This document shows, piece after piece, positions 20,490 to 33,116 of a stretch of 64,000 bases of DNA; the first letter of the stretch is position 1, and every line of letters begins with the position of its first letter. The stretch is from Valencia hispanica (taxonomy: Eukaryota > Chordata > Actinopteri > Cyprinodontiformes > Valenciidae), in assembly GCA_963556495.2 (NCBI GenBank), contig OY747716.1, positions 29,358,818 through 29,422,817 of the forward strand, written 5' to 3'. Made by a program: the position numbers and the translations under genes. The notes below the pieces were generated by a model. The model saw only the letters and a list, made by a program, of their open reading frames with translations. It searched no databases and was not told where the DNA came from.

Positions 20490-21570
20490 GAACGATCTGA
20501 CCAGTTGGACCCAGCAGAGAGTTTGAGGACCAAGGAGGAATGGTTCACTCTGTGGGAGAGAGCAGCAGTCAACTCACCTTTTGTGGGCACCCGCCTGGTG
20601 ATTTTCCCTCTTGGAGTTGGCCCACGGAAAGGCGAGCTCTATCCACACTCCAGCTCGAGGTCCTCCCGCCGCCGCAGCGCCTCTCCTACACCGCTCCAGG
20701 AGGGCCTGATCCATCTCTTCTCGGTTCCCCAAGAGGCTGTCTGTCCCCGCGGCCTTCAGACATCTGGCTCTGTTCCTCCCTTCCAGGCTGCGGGTCTGAC
20801 CTCCTTTCTCATCCCCCAGGACACTGAGCCTTTCCCCAGCTGCGATCAACCAATCGCCAACCGGAACTTTAGCGGTTACTCCCAGACCGCCCGCCTTCAC
20901 TGCTCTTTGTCCCTAGTCGGCGTGACCAATCTCCTGTGCCTGCTCCCGGCCAGCCTCAAGCCCCATCCTCCGCTCCTCCTCAGAACTCCGTGGGCTTTTG
21001 GAGATCGGCGTCTGAGGAGGAGTTTGCCCTGCTCCTCCGTCAGTTTGGAAATGACCCCGGCATGATGGGGACTATCTATGAGGTGCACTATGAGTCCCTC
21101 TGGAGGAGACGCCACACTCCTGCTCCTGCAGTTCTGGCTCATGTCTCCGCAGGGGGTGTCCAGGAGGATACGCCTCTGACTCCTGTCTCCGCAGGGGGTG
21201 TCCAGGAGGACACGCCTCTGGTTCCTGCCTCCATGCGCCTTGAATCGCTGTTCCTGGTCCTGTGCCTCGTCCAGGGTCCCCAGCCCCTTGTCGTGGGTCC
21301 GCTACGCCACGTCGTGGGTCTTCAGAGTCTTGCCGAGGTCCCCTCAGTTGCTGCCAGCCGCCGCGCCGGCAAGATTCAGCTTCGCCGTCCTCCAAGCCAC
21401 AAGGTTCAGCTTCGCAGTCCTCGTTGTCGGCTTCCTCGTCACCTGCTCCTTGGTTGCCGGCTTCCTGGATGTTTTTGTTTTGGACTCATTTGGTTCTGTC
21501 TTTGTGCGTCTAGAGCTTCACAGTGTTTTCATTTGGAAGCGAGTAAACCTTTTCCTTTCTCCTACGATTT
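20490..21570 (+). mobile_element. Internal region of a non-autonomous LTR-type element
   Basis: The plus-strand frame at 20430-21065 carries MTERSDQLDPAESLRTKEEW and SPFVGTRLVIFPLGVG, and then becomes Ser/Pro/Arg-rich. I do not recognise a gag, protease, RT or integrase domain, so it may be a non-autonomous (LARD-like) element or an unfamiliar gag. From 21137 to 21235 a unit of about 42 bp containing TCCGCAGGGGGTGTCCAGGA is tandemly repeated two to three times; a related unit resumes at 21300. GC content is well above the surroundings. The coding frame is lost before 21600. Function unknown. Confidence 0.5.
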
Positions 21571-21599
21571 AGTGATTACTATAAAGTTACATTACTAAT

Positions 21600-23672
21600 A
21601 GTGACACTAATCAACATTTTAATACATTTCTTTACTGTACTTGGAGCCATATATCATAAATGTGATTTATAGGTTTAGGTGTGTCTTTGAGTAGGATTAA
21701 CTTTGGGCTTCATTTTACCTTTGGGGGACATTCATTGGTTTGTTCCCAGGGAGCTATTCTTTATGACATATTCACAGTGATTACACTGCTTTTTAAAATT
21801 AAACTATAGGAGAGGAAAGTTACTTTTAAAAAAAACTATTGTAGATTTAAAACTAAATAGAGATGCAAAAATTAGAAAGTGTCTGGAAAAAATACAACTA
21901 GAGTAAAAAGTAAAATAAACAACTATATTTTTATCGGGCTGTAAAAATGTTGTACATGTGTGAATGGGTCATTTACTGGCCTGTGCCAATGGAACATTTT
22001 TTAATGATTGCTCCATGATGACTAGGGCAGCTCACCAGGGCAGTAAAGCCCCAAAATAAAACATAAATTAAATATTTGTCTAAACATGATGTGTAGAATC
22101 TTACTGTAGATTATCAATACGCAGTCATTGAGGATGTCATCCCCCCATCTCCAGTCTAACCCACAGAAAATAAGAAGTAATACCACCAGCTTTAATGACA
22201 TGCTCCACACCTTCTTTTTTTGTTGTTTTTCTTTTATTGTTACATCACCACACACAGAACCTGCCCGTAGCTTATAAACTGATACATTTTGGGTATTTCT
22301 CGCATTGGATGAAGTATGACATTCATTTGATCATATCTAGAAATGAACCGGAACTTTTCAGCAAGAACACATTGCTTTGTTATGAAACATTACAATAACT
22401 TTGCTCTTGCATTTATTACAAAACTTACATTTGGCCTGTCTCCTTGACAAAAAGCAACTGAAAGTACTCTAAATACCTCAGTATTCAACTAAGTGACCAT
22501 CTTCAAAGCTCTAATGGACATAATTATGCATAAAGTAAAGTCATGTGGAACAACAGATCTGGGTCTAACAGCAACCTATGTGAAAGGAGCTGTTCTGGTT
22601 CTAACACTCATCTGCAACACGGAGGGATTCACAGAGGGAACAGAACAACTAGAACGACATTCAGCCGGCATGTTCCATCAGAACAAAAGCAAACATGGAC
22701 GTTTACACGTCTTATAATGTAATAAAGTGGTTTTTTCTGTGGAAAATGTTTGTTGATACCAAATACCAACATTAGGAAGCTTTGTTATGAAATAAGGTAA
22801 GAATTGTTTGTGCTACATTCAGGCTAATGGGGAAATATAAATAAAAAGGTACATCCCTTATATTCAGAAGCAGCACGGCTTTTGGAAACTGACCACAAGG
22901 GTGGATGTGAGGCTTGTAAACAGCTTTACTTTGAGGATGAAAGGCCCCGCCTGCTGTGATGTGTGTCCAGCGAGAGAAGACAGGAAAGCATCATTGTTGC
23001 AAGAGACTCAGACTCTCTGATGGGATGAAAAGTCTGAAAATGACACAATTAACAGCAGATTCTCATCTCAGTCATCCTCAGACTACAAAATACACGGAGA
23101 TTACCATAACCAAACCTAAGTGGAGCCCGGACATCTGGGCTTTGATATGTTTGATGTTGTGGAAAAGCCGGGCGAAGCCACTGACCTCCTCTGCTACCGC
23201 AATTACATCATAGGGCAGCTCCTGCTCTCATGAATATTAATGAATGCTTCTGGAGGCATCTCCCGACACCTCTGATTGCCAGGGATCTGAGCTTCCCTCT
23301 GCATGACAAGTGCATCTGTCATATAAAGTGCATGTAATGGTTTTCTGCTTTTGGAGAGATGTAGACCACAGGCAAGACCAGATCAAAGCTGTGCAGTTTT
23401 TACGCCGCAGGTGGATGAGAGAGACACTGTGTGTGAGTTGTTTTTCTATTTTTTATCAGGGGAAAAGGAGATGATGAGCACAAGAATAGGTTAGCATAAG
23501 GAGTCAGTTTCATATTTAATAGCAGATAAAAAAGCTTGCAACCTTCTGGGATTCTATTGAACCAAAGCCAAACAGAATCCTGTTTTGTCTTAAATTGTAG
23601 TGCAACTAATTTTCAAACAGTGATTTTAACCATAGTAGGGTGTTTCATTTTAGAACAGAGTTGCATTGTTCA
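21600..23672. other. Unique-looking sequence
   Basis: No repeat or exon recognised. The section 23220-23340 is less AT-rich and reads like conserved non-coding DNA (see findings). Other parts are ordinary. Confidence 0.45.
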
Positions 23673-24476
23673 CAGTGTATTGTGAAAGTATTCGTACTGC
23701 TTGAACTTCAATCTATTTTTTTAGGATTTTATGTGATATATCAGCACACAATAGTGCAAATATTGTAAAGGGCAATGAAATTTTTTAAAAATCAAAATCT
23801 GAAAAGTTTGACATGCATTTTGATTTTGCCCCCTCTACTCTAATACACCTAAATAAAACACACTACTTTCAGAAGTCACATAATTATTAAAATGAGTTCA
23901 CCTTTAAGATATCTGAATTCAGAATTTCTAACCCAAAAACACCGTCCACACTGAAAAGTGACAGTGGTTGGCATTTTGCTGTGGATTTGTTCTTCAGCTG
24001 GTAGCTGGAGAGGATAGCTGGTCAAAGCTGATTGAAGGATAGATAGAGCAAAATACAGGGGACTGCAGAAACATCTTAGAGGATGCAAAAGGAAAATATG
24101 CTTCCTTTTCGGTAGGACAATGACAGAAAACATGCACCCAGAGCTACAATGTTGGTTGTTTGGATAAAAACATATTCATATGTTAGAAAGGCCTAGTCAA
24201 AGTCCAAAACTAAATCCAATTGAACATCTTTGGCATGGACGCAGAAGTGATGTTCGAAGATGCTTTCAATCTAATCTGCATAATCTTGAGCTATTCTACA
24301 AAGAAAGATTTATTTATTATGTGCAAAGCTGGTAGAGACAAACCCCTAAAGATTTGCAGCTCTAATCCCAGGGTGATTCTACAAAGCTTTTACTCAGGGG
24401 GGCTGAAAAACAAGACATGCCCCGTTTTTCTAATTTCTGTTTATAGGAAAATATTGAATAATTTTGCAAGGCAAAG
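23673..24476 (+). pseudogene. Tc1-like element, heavily eroded
   Basis: The left end CAGTGTATTGTGAAAGTATT and the right end near 24476 (TTTTGCAAGGCAAAG) are degraded Tc1 terminal repeats; both resemble the copy at 8259-9723. Transposase words survive: a KHAPRATMLVV-type block at 24135-24155, PSQSPKLNPIEHLWHG-like coding at 24190-24240, and the C-terminal tail up to about 24400. There are many frameshifts. No nested insertion is visible. Confidence 0.7.
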
Positions 24477-25324
24477 TTGCTGTTTGGATAAGACCAGGCA
24501 TACTACTTGACTTATATTCACTTTGCAAAGCAGGATGAGGGAGACTAAAATTTAAAAAAAAAACGACTTTTTAGTAATTTGGTCTTCATAATCAAAAGGA
24601 TTCCTCTGATAAAGAAAAAAAAAACGTATGTAGAGACCAGATAAAACAGTAGCTTGTGCAGAGACTTCTTGCCAGCAGAGGGCCTCATTGTTACAATTTA
24701 AAACAAAAAGATGTTCAGTTATTTTTCTCTTTCACCCTCCTAAAACCTGAGAAGATATCTTATTACCAAAATTCGTCTAAATTAACTTTACAAAGATACT
24801 CTTATGTAGCTGACTGCAGTTATAAACTCATTAGATAATCGAAATGTTTCAGAAAAACTTACCGGATTGTATCTCTAATACCAACAAATATGTCTGTTTT
24901 GTGCTACTGACATCTGATTAACCAAATTCCATGCTAAAAATATCTTATTTGGAAATCTGATTGAATTTATTACTGGATAGTTTTACAGGACACTCTTCTG
25001 TCTTGGAACTGACTGAATTAGTAAATAGATCTTTATTCACACCAAGCTAAACTGCTCTTTCCCCAGGATAGCATAAAGGGCCTGAAGCAGCGTTAACTCC
25101 TCAGAACTGTGAAAGAGCTCTGCTCACCAGGGAGCCAATAGAACTAACCATCGAGTGAATGTGCTCCACTTGCTGCTGTTTGCTGCTGCTGCACTGATGG
25201 AGTCAAGCTCGAGCATGAAGAAAATAAATTCGTGAAAATAATAATAAAAATAAAATCACTTAATTTTCCATGTGCAAAGTGGAAGAGGGCAGATGGATCT
25301 GAGGTGAAGCTGAATGAAAAACCG
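24477..25324. other. AT-rich non-coding sequence
   Basis: Contains poly-A runs at 24552-24562 and 24616-24624. Nothing else recognised. Confidence 0.4.
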
Positions 25325-27216
<1,892 letters not shown>

Positions 27217-27225
27217 ATACACACA

Positions 27226-27256
<31 letters not shown>

Positions 27257-27324
27257 CCGCACCCACACACACATACACCCACACACACATACACACACAC
27301 ACACACACCCACACACACACGCAC
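27217..27324. repeat. Interrupted (CA)n microsatellite
   Basis: CA repeats broken by CCC, GC and TA changes. Confidence 0.95.
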
Positions 27325-27596
27325 GTCTTGCTATCCTTGTGTTGACATTGTATTGACTTCCATTGATTTTACTATGCCTAACACAGACACTTTCCCTAAA
27401 CCTAACCATTACTGATACATGCCTAACCCTAACCTTGACCTAAACCTAATCCACACCATAGCTCTAAACCTAACTAGTAGAGTTTAATAGCTAGTTAAAC
27501 ATTGTGGGGACCAGGCAAAATGTCCTCAAAACTACAAATGTCCACACAAGGGTGGTGGGCTGTCAAAGGTTGGTCCTCACAAGTATAGCTATACAT

Positions 27597-27598
<2 letters not shown>
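27325..27598. repeat. Teleost repeat with telomere-like CCTAACCCTAAC core
   Basis: Between two CA tracts, the sequence has CCTAAACCTAACC and GCCTAACCCTAACCTTGACC words, then ATTGTGGGGACCAGGCAAAA and GGTCCTCACAAGTATAGC. The same combination is common in teleost genomes. The hexamers are degenerate, so it is not a true telomere. Confidence 0.65.

Positions 27599-27670
<72 letters not shown>
27599..27670. repeat. (AC)n microsatellite, 36 units
   Basis: 72 bp of uninterrupted AC. Confidence 0.98.
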
Positions 27671-27673
<3 letters not shown>

Positions 27674-28740
27674 TTTACATATCGTCTGCAGCCATCTGCT
27701 CTAAATGATAGGTAATTAACTGCGGCCTGTCTTTGTCTCCCTGGCTGCCGTATATGAGCTCTTCAGCAGAATATACGTAAATCAAGGACTTCGGAGGAAT
27801 AAAAGGGCAGGAGAATGAGTAAGGGGGAAGGACAAGGATGAAGCAGAACTGCACCGTGTTTGTGAATGATGCTGCATGAAACCGTTGAGGTTCCTCTCAG
27901 AGAACCATTACCTTGATGGGAAATGATGGAAAGAAGAGATTCTGGGTCACAGTCATATACAGTGTGTATGTCAGGGTGTGTGTATGCATGTGCATGTGTA
28001 TGTGAGTAGCTCACCTACAGTTTCCATATCAAAGTCAATCTGTATTGAACCCAACCGTGTAGGCTGGAGAAATGTTAGGATAATATTGTTGATCTATGAA
28101 AACCACCAGTTAATGCAACAGTGAAGCATTTCATAAACACAAATGATTCCAAATTACCAATCCTGACACACACAAAAAATCGAAAGTAGGAAGTAGGAAT
28201 CTAGGATGAATCTTTTAAATATCTTACAATAAATTCATTCCTCTTTTCTGTAAGGCATGCTCCGTGATCCTGGTGAGTCTGTGCATGTTTCAGCGTCGAG
28301 AGGCTATAATTAGCCAGGTAGATCTCGTGCTGTAACAACGAAAGAGAGAGAAAGCCCTGCTTCTACACCCGCTGGTGTTGGAGATGGCTGTAGAGCACAA
28401 GCAACAGTGGTGTAGGATCCATGGGATAATTAGACTGTGAACGGAGGAATGATTCTTGGTAAGAGGTGACAGAGAGGCTCACGAGAGGATATTTGTCTAC
28501 AGCCTGGTCTGCGCCTCGCTAAAGGTGCAGAGGTTGAAGGTGGGTAAGAAGACAAAGGCAGGGGCTGAGGAACAAGAAATCAAAAGGGATTCATGCAAAA
28601 GAATCACAGAAACTGCAGATAAAACATAATTTAGTGTTATTTTCAGGACAATGTACAAAATTGATATAGCTGTATTTATAGGAAATGAAAATAAAGCACA
28701 ACATGGGTTTGATTTAAACAAATAAATGCAATATAAAAAC
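27671..28740. other. Unique-looking sequence
   Basis: No repeat or exon recognised. Moderate GC at 28320-28560. Confidence 0.4.
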
Positions 28741-28742
28741 CA

Positions 28743-30565
28743 TACAGTGCATTGAACATGTCCACATTGCGTTATGTTACAACCTCAAACTTGACAGAAG
28801 AGGAAGAAGTGATGTCTACACAGAACTCGAAAAACTCATCCTTGCATTTTTCTTTAGTCGGATTGATTACTGCAACAGCGTCCTCACAGGTCTGCCTAAA
28901 AAGTCAATTAGACAGCTGCAGCTGATCCAGAACGCTGCTGCCCGTGTTCTCACTAGAACCATGAAAGTAGAGCACATCACCCCAGTTCTAAAGTCCTTAC
29001 ACTGGCTCCCTGTAGCTCAGAGAATACACTTCAAAATACTTTTACTAGTTTATAAATCACTGAATGACTTAGCACCAAAGTATGTTGAAGAAATTATTGT
29101 CATTATACCAACCCCCCAGAACACTCAGGTCCTCTAGTTCCAGTCTACTCGACATCCCTAGAATCAGAACCAAACATGGCGACGCGGCTTTCAGTTTCTA
29201 TGCTCCTCTAATCTGGAACAAATTTCCAGACAACTGCAAAGCTCCTGAAACAGTTCTTTAAAAGCACGGCTAACAATGTATCTGTTTAGAGCTGCCTTTG
29301 AGTCATGTTTTCATGTATCATACGTTTTGTGTGTGCTTCCTGCTTTATTACTGTTTTTACTTTATATGCTTTGTCTGTGTTTTATTGCTATTTTTAATTT
29401 TATCCCCCAATCATGTAAAGCACCTTAATTTACCTTGTTGTTGAAAGTGTGCTATACAAATAAAATTGCCTTGCCTTGCCTAGAATTTGCAGAACCACCG
29501 TTCAGTATAATTACAGCTGCAAGTCTTAAGGTATGTTTCCAGCATCTTTAACATCGAGATACAAAAATATTTGCTTATTCTTTATTGTAAAATAATTCTA
29601 ACTCAGTCAGATTGAATGGAGAGTGTCTGTGAACATCAATATTCAAGATTCTCAACTGAACTGAGATCTGAAATATGACAAGGCTATTTTAACACATGAA
29701 TGTGCTTTTTTCTACACCCTTCATAATAGCTCTGGCTGTATGTTTGGGGTTGTTGATCAGCAGGAAGGTGAACCTCTGGCTCAGTTCCAAGGTTTTTTCC
29801 ACCTGTGAAAGTTTTTCTTCTAGGATTTTCCTGTATTTAACTCCGTTCATCTTTCCTTCCCCCCTGCCCAGCTTTCATGAAGGACAGTGTCCCACAGCAT
29901 GATGCTCCCACCACCATGTTTCACAGTGGGGATGGTGTGTTCAGGGTGATGTGCAGTGTTTATTATCTGACACAGAATATTCAGCATTTAGTGCACAAAG
30001 ACCAAAGCACCTTCTTCCAGGTTTGTTGTTTGCAAACAGGACTTCACATTGCTTTCTTTTAAACAAATGATTTCTTATTGCAACTATTTCATGGAGTACA
30101 GGTTTGTAGAGTGCAAACTCTCCCACCTGAGCTGTGAATCTCTGTGACTTCTCCAGAGTTATCATAGTGCATGCTTCTCTGGTTAATGCTCTTCTTCCTG
30201 GCCAGTCAATTTAGGAAGGAAGCAAAGTCTTAGTAAGTGTGCAATTGTGGTTTTCTTTTTCCAGTTTCAAAAGATAATCTGAATAGTTAACTGTGAGAAG
30301 TTCAAACGTTCTCCCTGACCTGTCTGCAGTGCTCCTTGGTTTTTATGATGGTGTTTGTTCACTAATATTCTCAAATAAATCTATAAAGCATTCACAGAGC
30401 AGCTGGATTTATGCTGAAATTAAGCTTGCCTCTAATTACTAATCAATATCTAAAGGTATGTTGCTGTACTGGTTTTTATTTTGGGGTATTAGAGTAAAGG
30501 GGGCTGATGGCAAATACATAGTAATTGTTTTAGATTTTTATCTGTATATTTTATCTGTATATACA
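28743..30565 (-). pseudogene. Tc1-like element(s) on the minus strand, split by an L2 LINE
   Basis: 28743-28808 resembles a Tc1 terminal repeat (CAGTGCATTGAACATG... GTTATGTTACAACC). After the LINE, 29490-30440 matches the antisense of Tc1 transposase: GTTTCACAGTGGGGATGGTG (the GGG block), CTCCCACCTGAGCTGTGAAT, ATTAATGCTCTTCTTCCTGG-type words and the HTH end near 30310-30440. Minus-strand frames are short because of many stops. The right end (GTATTAGAGTAAAGGGGGCTGA, 30487-30509) is the inner edge of this family's terminal region. Confidence 0.65.
28812..29481 (+). pseudogene. 5'-truncated L2/Maui-type LINE, sister of 11271-12095
   Basis: Nucleotide words match 11381-12088 almost continuously: GATTGATTACTGCAACAGCG, CTGATCCAGAACGCTGCTGC, CACTGGCTCCCTGTAGCTCA and the 3' end GTGCTATACAAATAAAATTG plus (CCTTG)2. 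It carries more indels than the sister copy, including frame loss near 29095 and loss of the tail of the coding region. No clear target duplication found. Confidence 0.82.
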
Positions 30566-30740
30566 GTAGCAAAAATGTATTTGGGAGTCACAGATTGTGC
30601 AAGTTGTCCCACTTAAAAAGATTAGAGAGGTCTGTAATTTTTATCATAGGTACCTTCAACTGTGAGAGACAGAATGTAAAAACAAAATCCAGGAAATCAT
30701 TGTGTGATTTTTAAAGAATTTATGTATTTAATGGTGTTGG
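30566..30740 (+). repeat. Left terminal repeat of a third Tc1 family copy
   Basis: Starts CAGTAGCAAAAATG and contains TGTGCAAGTTGTCCCACTT (30597-30615), which recurs inverted at 33994-34014, and CTGTGAGAGACAGAATGTAA, which recurs inverted near 33070-33085. It therefore pairs with 32240-33116 and 33985-34030 as one element. Confidence 0.65.
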
Positions 30741-31400
30741 GTTCTGTGTAGATGTGTGAAGATAGGTGTTTCTCTACACCTATTCTCTTTCAAGGTTTGA
30801 CAGGCAGGTGCTGCACCAGCTGGAGCAGATTCGGTCTAACTGGGATGGCAGCTTATAAGGGGAGTGGTTACCTGAAGTAGACGCCAGATGGTTAAACTCC
30901 ACCAAGTGGTAATCAGGCTCTTACTCGCTTTCCTTGTTCTCTAAAAGAACTTAACCTTACCTGTTTGTCTGTTTTCCCTCTCATCTCTTGGAGAAGGTGA
31001 CTCTCTGCTCCTCCCGAGTCTTCTCCGTTGCTGGTTTCCTCGGAGGGTCCGACTCTCCCTGTTCCTTCTGAGTCTTCCGCTGTACTCCTCCCTGAAAGGC
31101 GTCCTTCAGTCCATTCCCTGGGTCAGTGCTGCTTCTCCGACTGCCATCCAGGAACTCATCGGTCAGAACCCTTCTGTCTCACCTGTCTGTCCACCCTCAA
31201 GACTCCTTCACCTCCAGTCAAACCAGCAGAGAAAAAGATAGAAGATTAGATACCCATCACACACTCAGTCTGCCAGTCCAATCTGTCCTTCTCATACCGG
31301 ATCAGCGTGAGCACCTTGACTCTGTTTACCTAAAGAAACATATCAAAAGTCCTGCTGTCTAAATACTGTGTCAAAAGACAATGGCACCATGACTGCCAGC
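30741..31400 (+). repeat. LTR-like sequence inserted in the Tc1 element
   Basis: Shows features of an LTR without proof: words such as GGATGGCAGCTTATAAGGGG with a TATAAG core, followed by CT-rich sequence to 31250. A frame at 31028-31249 is Ser/Pro-rich and unrecognised. I found no paired LTR. Confidence 0.35.
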
Positions 31401-31491
31401 ATCAATGCCACCATCAGTGAGCCTTTTGGTCATTCATAAGTGCTCAGCCTGTGGCGGCAATGTAGCGCAATCACGTGGTTTACACATAAGA

Positions 31492-31752
31492 TTAGGTGAT
31501 GGTGAGATAAAGGGGTGTGTGGGGGTGGTGTCTGGGCTGTCTACGTGCAGGGTTGTGTATAAGCCATGAGACGGAAGAGTACACGGTAAACGGACAAAAT
31601 AGGCTGCACATTTGAAGCCGCGCTCCAAAATGTGGCTTTTTCTTCACATTCCCCGTAAACTGTCGGGTAATCTGGTCTTCAGCTCTAAAGGCCAGAAGCT
31701 TCCGGATCTCTGCATCACTCCAGTTTCCAATTTCCGCTGATACAGTTGACAA
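31492..31752 (-). CDS. Myb/SANT-like (MADF/trihelix type) domain fragment
   Basis: Minus-strand frame starting MSTVSAEIGNWSDAEIRKLL, then AFRAEDQITRQFTGNVKKK. The W-S-D-A-E-(I/V)-R-x-L-L start and the later acidic R-A-E-D-x-I-x-R stretch match helix 1-2 of Myb/SANT-like DNA-binding domains found in Harbinger transposon accessory proteins and many related fish host genes. The rest of the frame (after about residue 40) is not domain-like, so the domain is truncated or continues in another exon: AAT|GTGAAG at the end of TGN could be a weak donor. Expression unknown. Confidence 0.45.
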   Translation of the reverse strand: MSTVSAEIGNWSDAEIRKLLAFRAEDQITRQFTGNVKKKPHFGARLQMCSLFCPFTVYSSVSWLIHNPARRQPRHHPHTPLYLTIT

Positions 31753-31966
31753 ATGTTAAATGAACTCCCCATGTTTACTTGCATTTTAAATACTGTTGCC
31801 GGCCGGGGCTCAGAACACTATCCACACATTATAATAACATCACCCTTTGTTGCGCCAAGGCGAGATTATCATTCATGAGTCCAGCGTTCCAGCAATATTG
31901 CGGTAATATTACTATCAAGCTTGCTGGCACAAATGCAGCAATATTCGCATCTCGGGTCACAGCGCC

Positions 31967-32028
31967 TTCAAAAGACACACCGTGCTGGCAATATTACCCT
32001 AATATGCCGCCACGGTGTGTCTTTTGAA
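31967..32028. repeat. Perfect 18 bp inverted repeat (hairpin)
   Basis: TTCAAAAGACACACCGTG (31967-31984) and its exact complement CACGGTGTGTCTTTTGAA (32011-32028) with a 26-base loop. Likely part of a transposon end, but unassigned. Confidence 0.9.
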
Positions 32029-32239
32029 AATGTCTTAATACTCTGCTGCTGTACTAACCGTTCTTTCAGTGCTGCCACTTCCTGAGGATTTCCCCGCTGA
32101 ACCCAGGAATAAAAGGAATAAAAATCCTTTTACTGATTTCATGTGTTGAGCGTGGGTTGTGTTTGCACTAGTCTCCTTGAGAAATCATGACAAATGGTGC
32201 AGAAAATAAGCATTTAGCACCTACAAACAGGCAACAATT

Positions 32240-33116
32240 CTGGCCCTCACAGACCTGTTACTCCTTCTCTAAGAAGTTATTCTATCCTCCACTCATTACC
32301 TATATTAACCTGTTTGAACTCGCAACTGTATAAAAGAGACCTGTCCACACCTTCAAACAGTCTGACTCCAACCTCCACCATGGCCAAGACCAAGGAGCTG
32401 TTTAAGGACACCGGGAACAAGACTTTACAACTGCACAAGACTGGGATGAGCCCATCTACAATAGGCAAGGAACTTGGTGAAAAGAGATCAACTGTTGGAG
32501 CAATTATTTGAAAATGGAATAAATACAAGAACATTGACAATCTCCCTCGACCTGGGGCTCCATGCAAGAGCTCACCTTGTTGGGTACACATGATCTTGAG
32601 AACAGTGAGGAAACTGCCCAGAACTACTTTGGGGGAGGAGGACTGAAGAGAGCTGGCACCACAGTGAAAAAGGTTACTATTTGTAACACAGTACGTTGTC
32701 ATGGATTAAAATCCTGCAGCGCTTGAATAGTCCCTCTGCTTAAGTCAGCAGATGTCCAGGCCTAAAGTTTGCCATAGGCCATCTAGATGATCCAGAGGTG
32801 GATTTAGAGAATGTCATGCGGTCAGATGAGACCAAAGTAGAATTCTTTGGTATAAATGCCACTCGCCCTGTTTGGACAGGTAAGAATGCTGAGTTGCATC
32901 CCAAGGACACCACACCCACTGTGAAGCATGGGGGTGGAAACATAATGTTTTGGGGCTGCTTTTTTGCAGAAGGTATGAGACGACTGATCCGTATAAAGGA
33001 AAGGCCATTATACAAATACATTCTTTAAAAATGATACAATCTGGTTTCCTGGAATTTTTTTTTAACATTATTTCTCTCACAGTTGAAGTGTACCTATAAT
33101 AAAAATTATAGACGTC
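32240..33116 (+). pseudogene. Tc1-like transposase, main part
   Basis: The N-terminus is clear: [40 protein letters not shown] (32382-32510), a helix-turn-helix start of Tc1 transposase. A stop then ends the frame, but coding continues in other frames: KYKNIDNLPRPGAPCK, ILRTVRKLPRTTL, and finally [19 protein letters not shown] and [16 protein letters not shown] (32825-32960), with the first Asp and the GGG block. The second half of the catalytic core is missing (33030-33050). The inner terminal sequence CTCTCACAGTTGAAGTGTACC is at 33074-33094. Inactive. Confidence 0.82.

Noticed and set aside
20430..21065. A possible host gene in the 211-residue frame
   Set aside because: It begins inside the LTR candidate and becomes low complexity; an LTR-element origin explains it better.
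27325..27598. Interstitial telomere from chromosome fusion
   Set aside because: The hexamers are degenerate and occur within a repeat common in teleosts.
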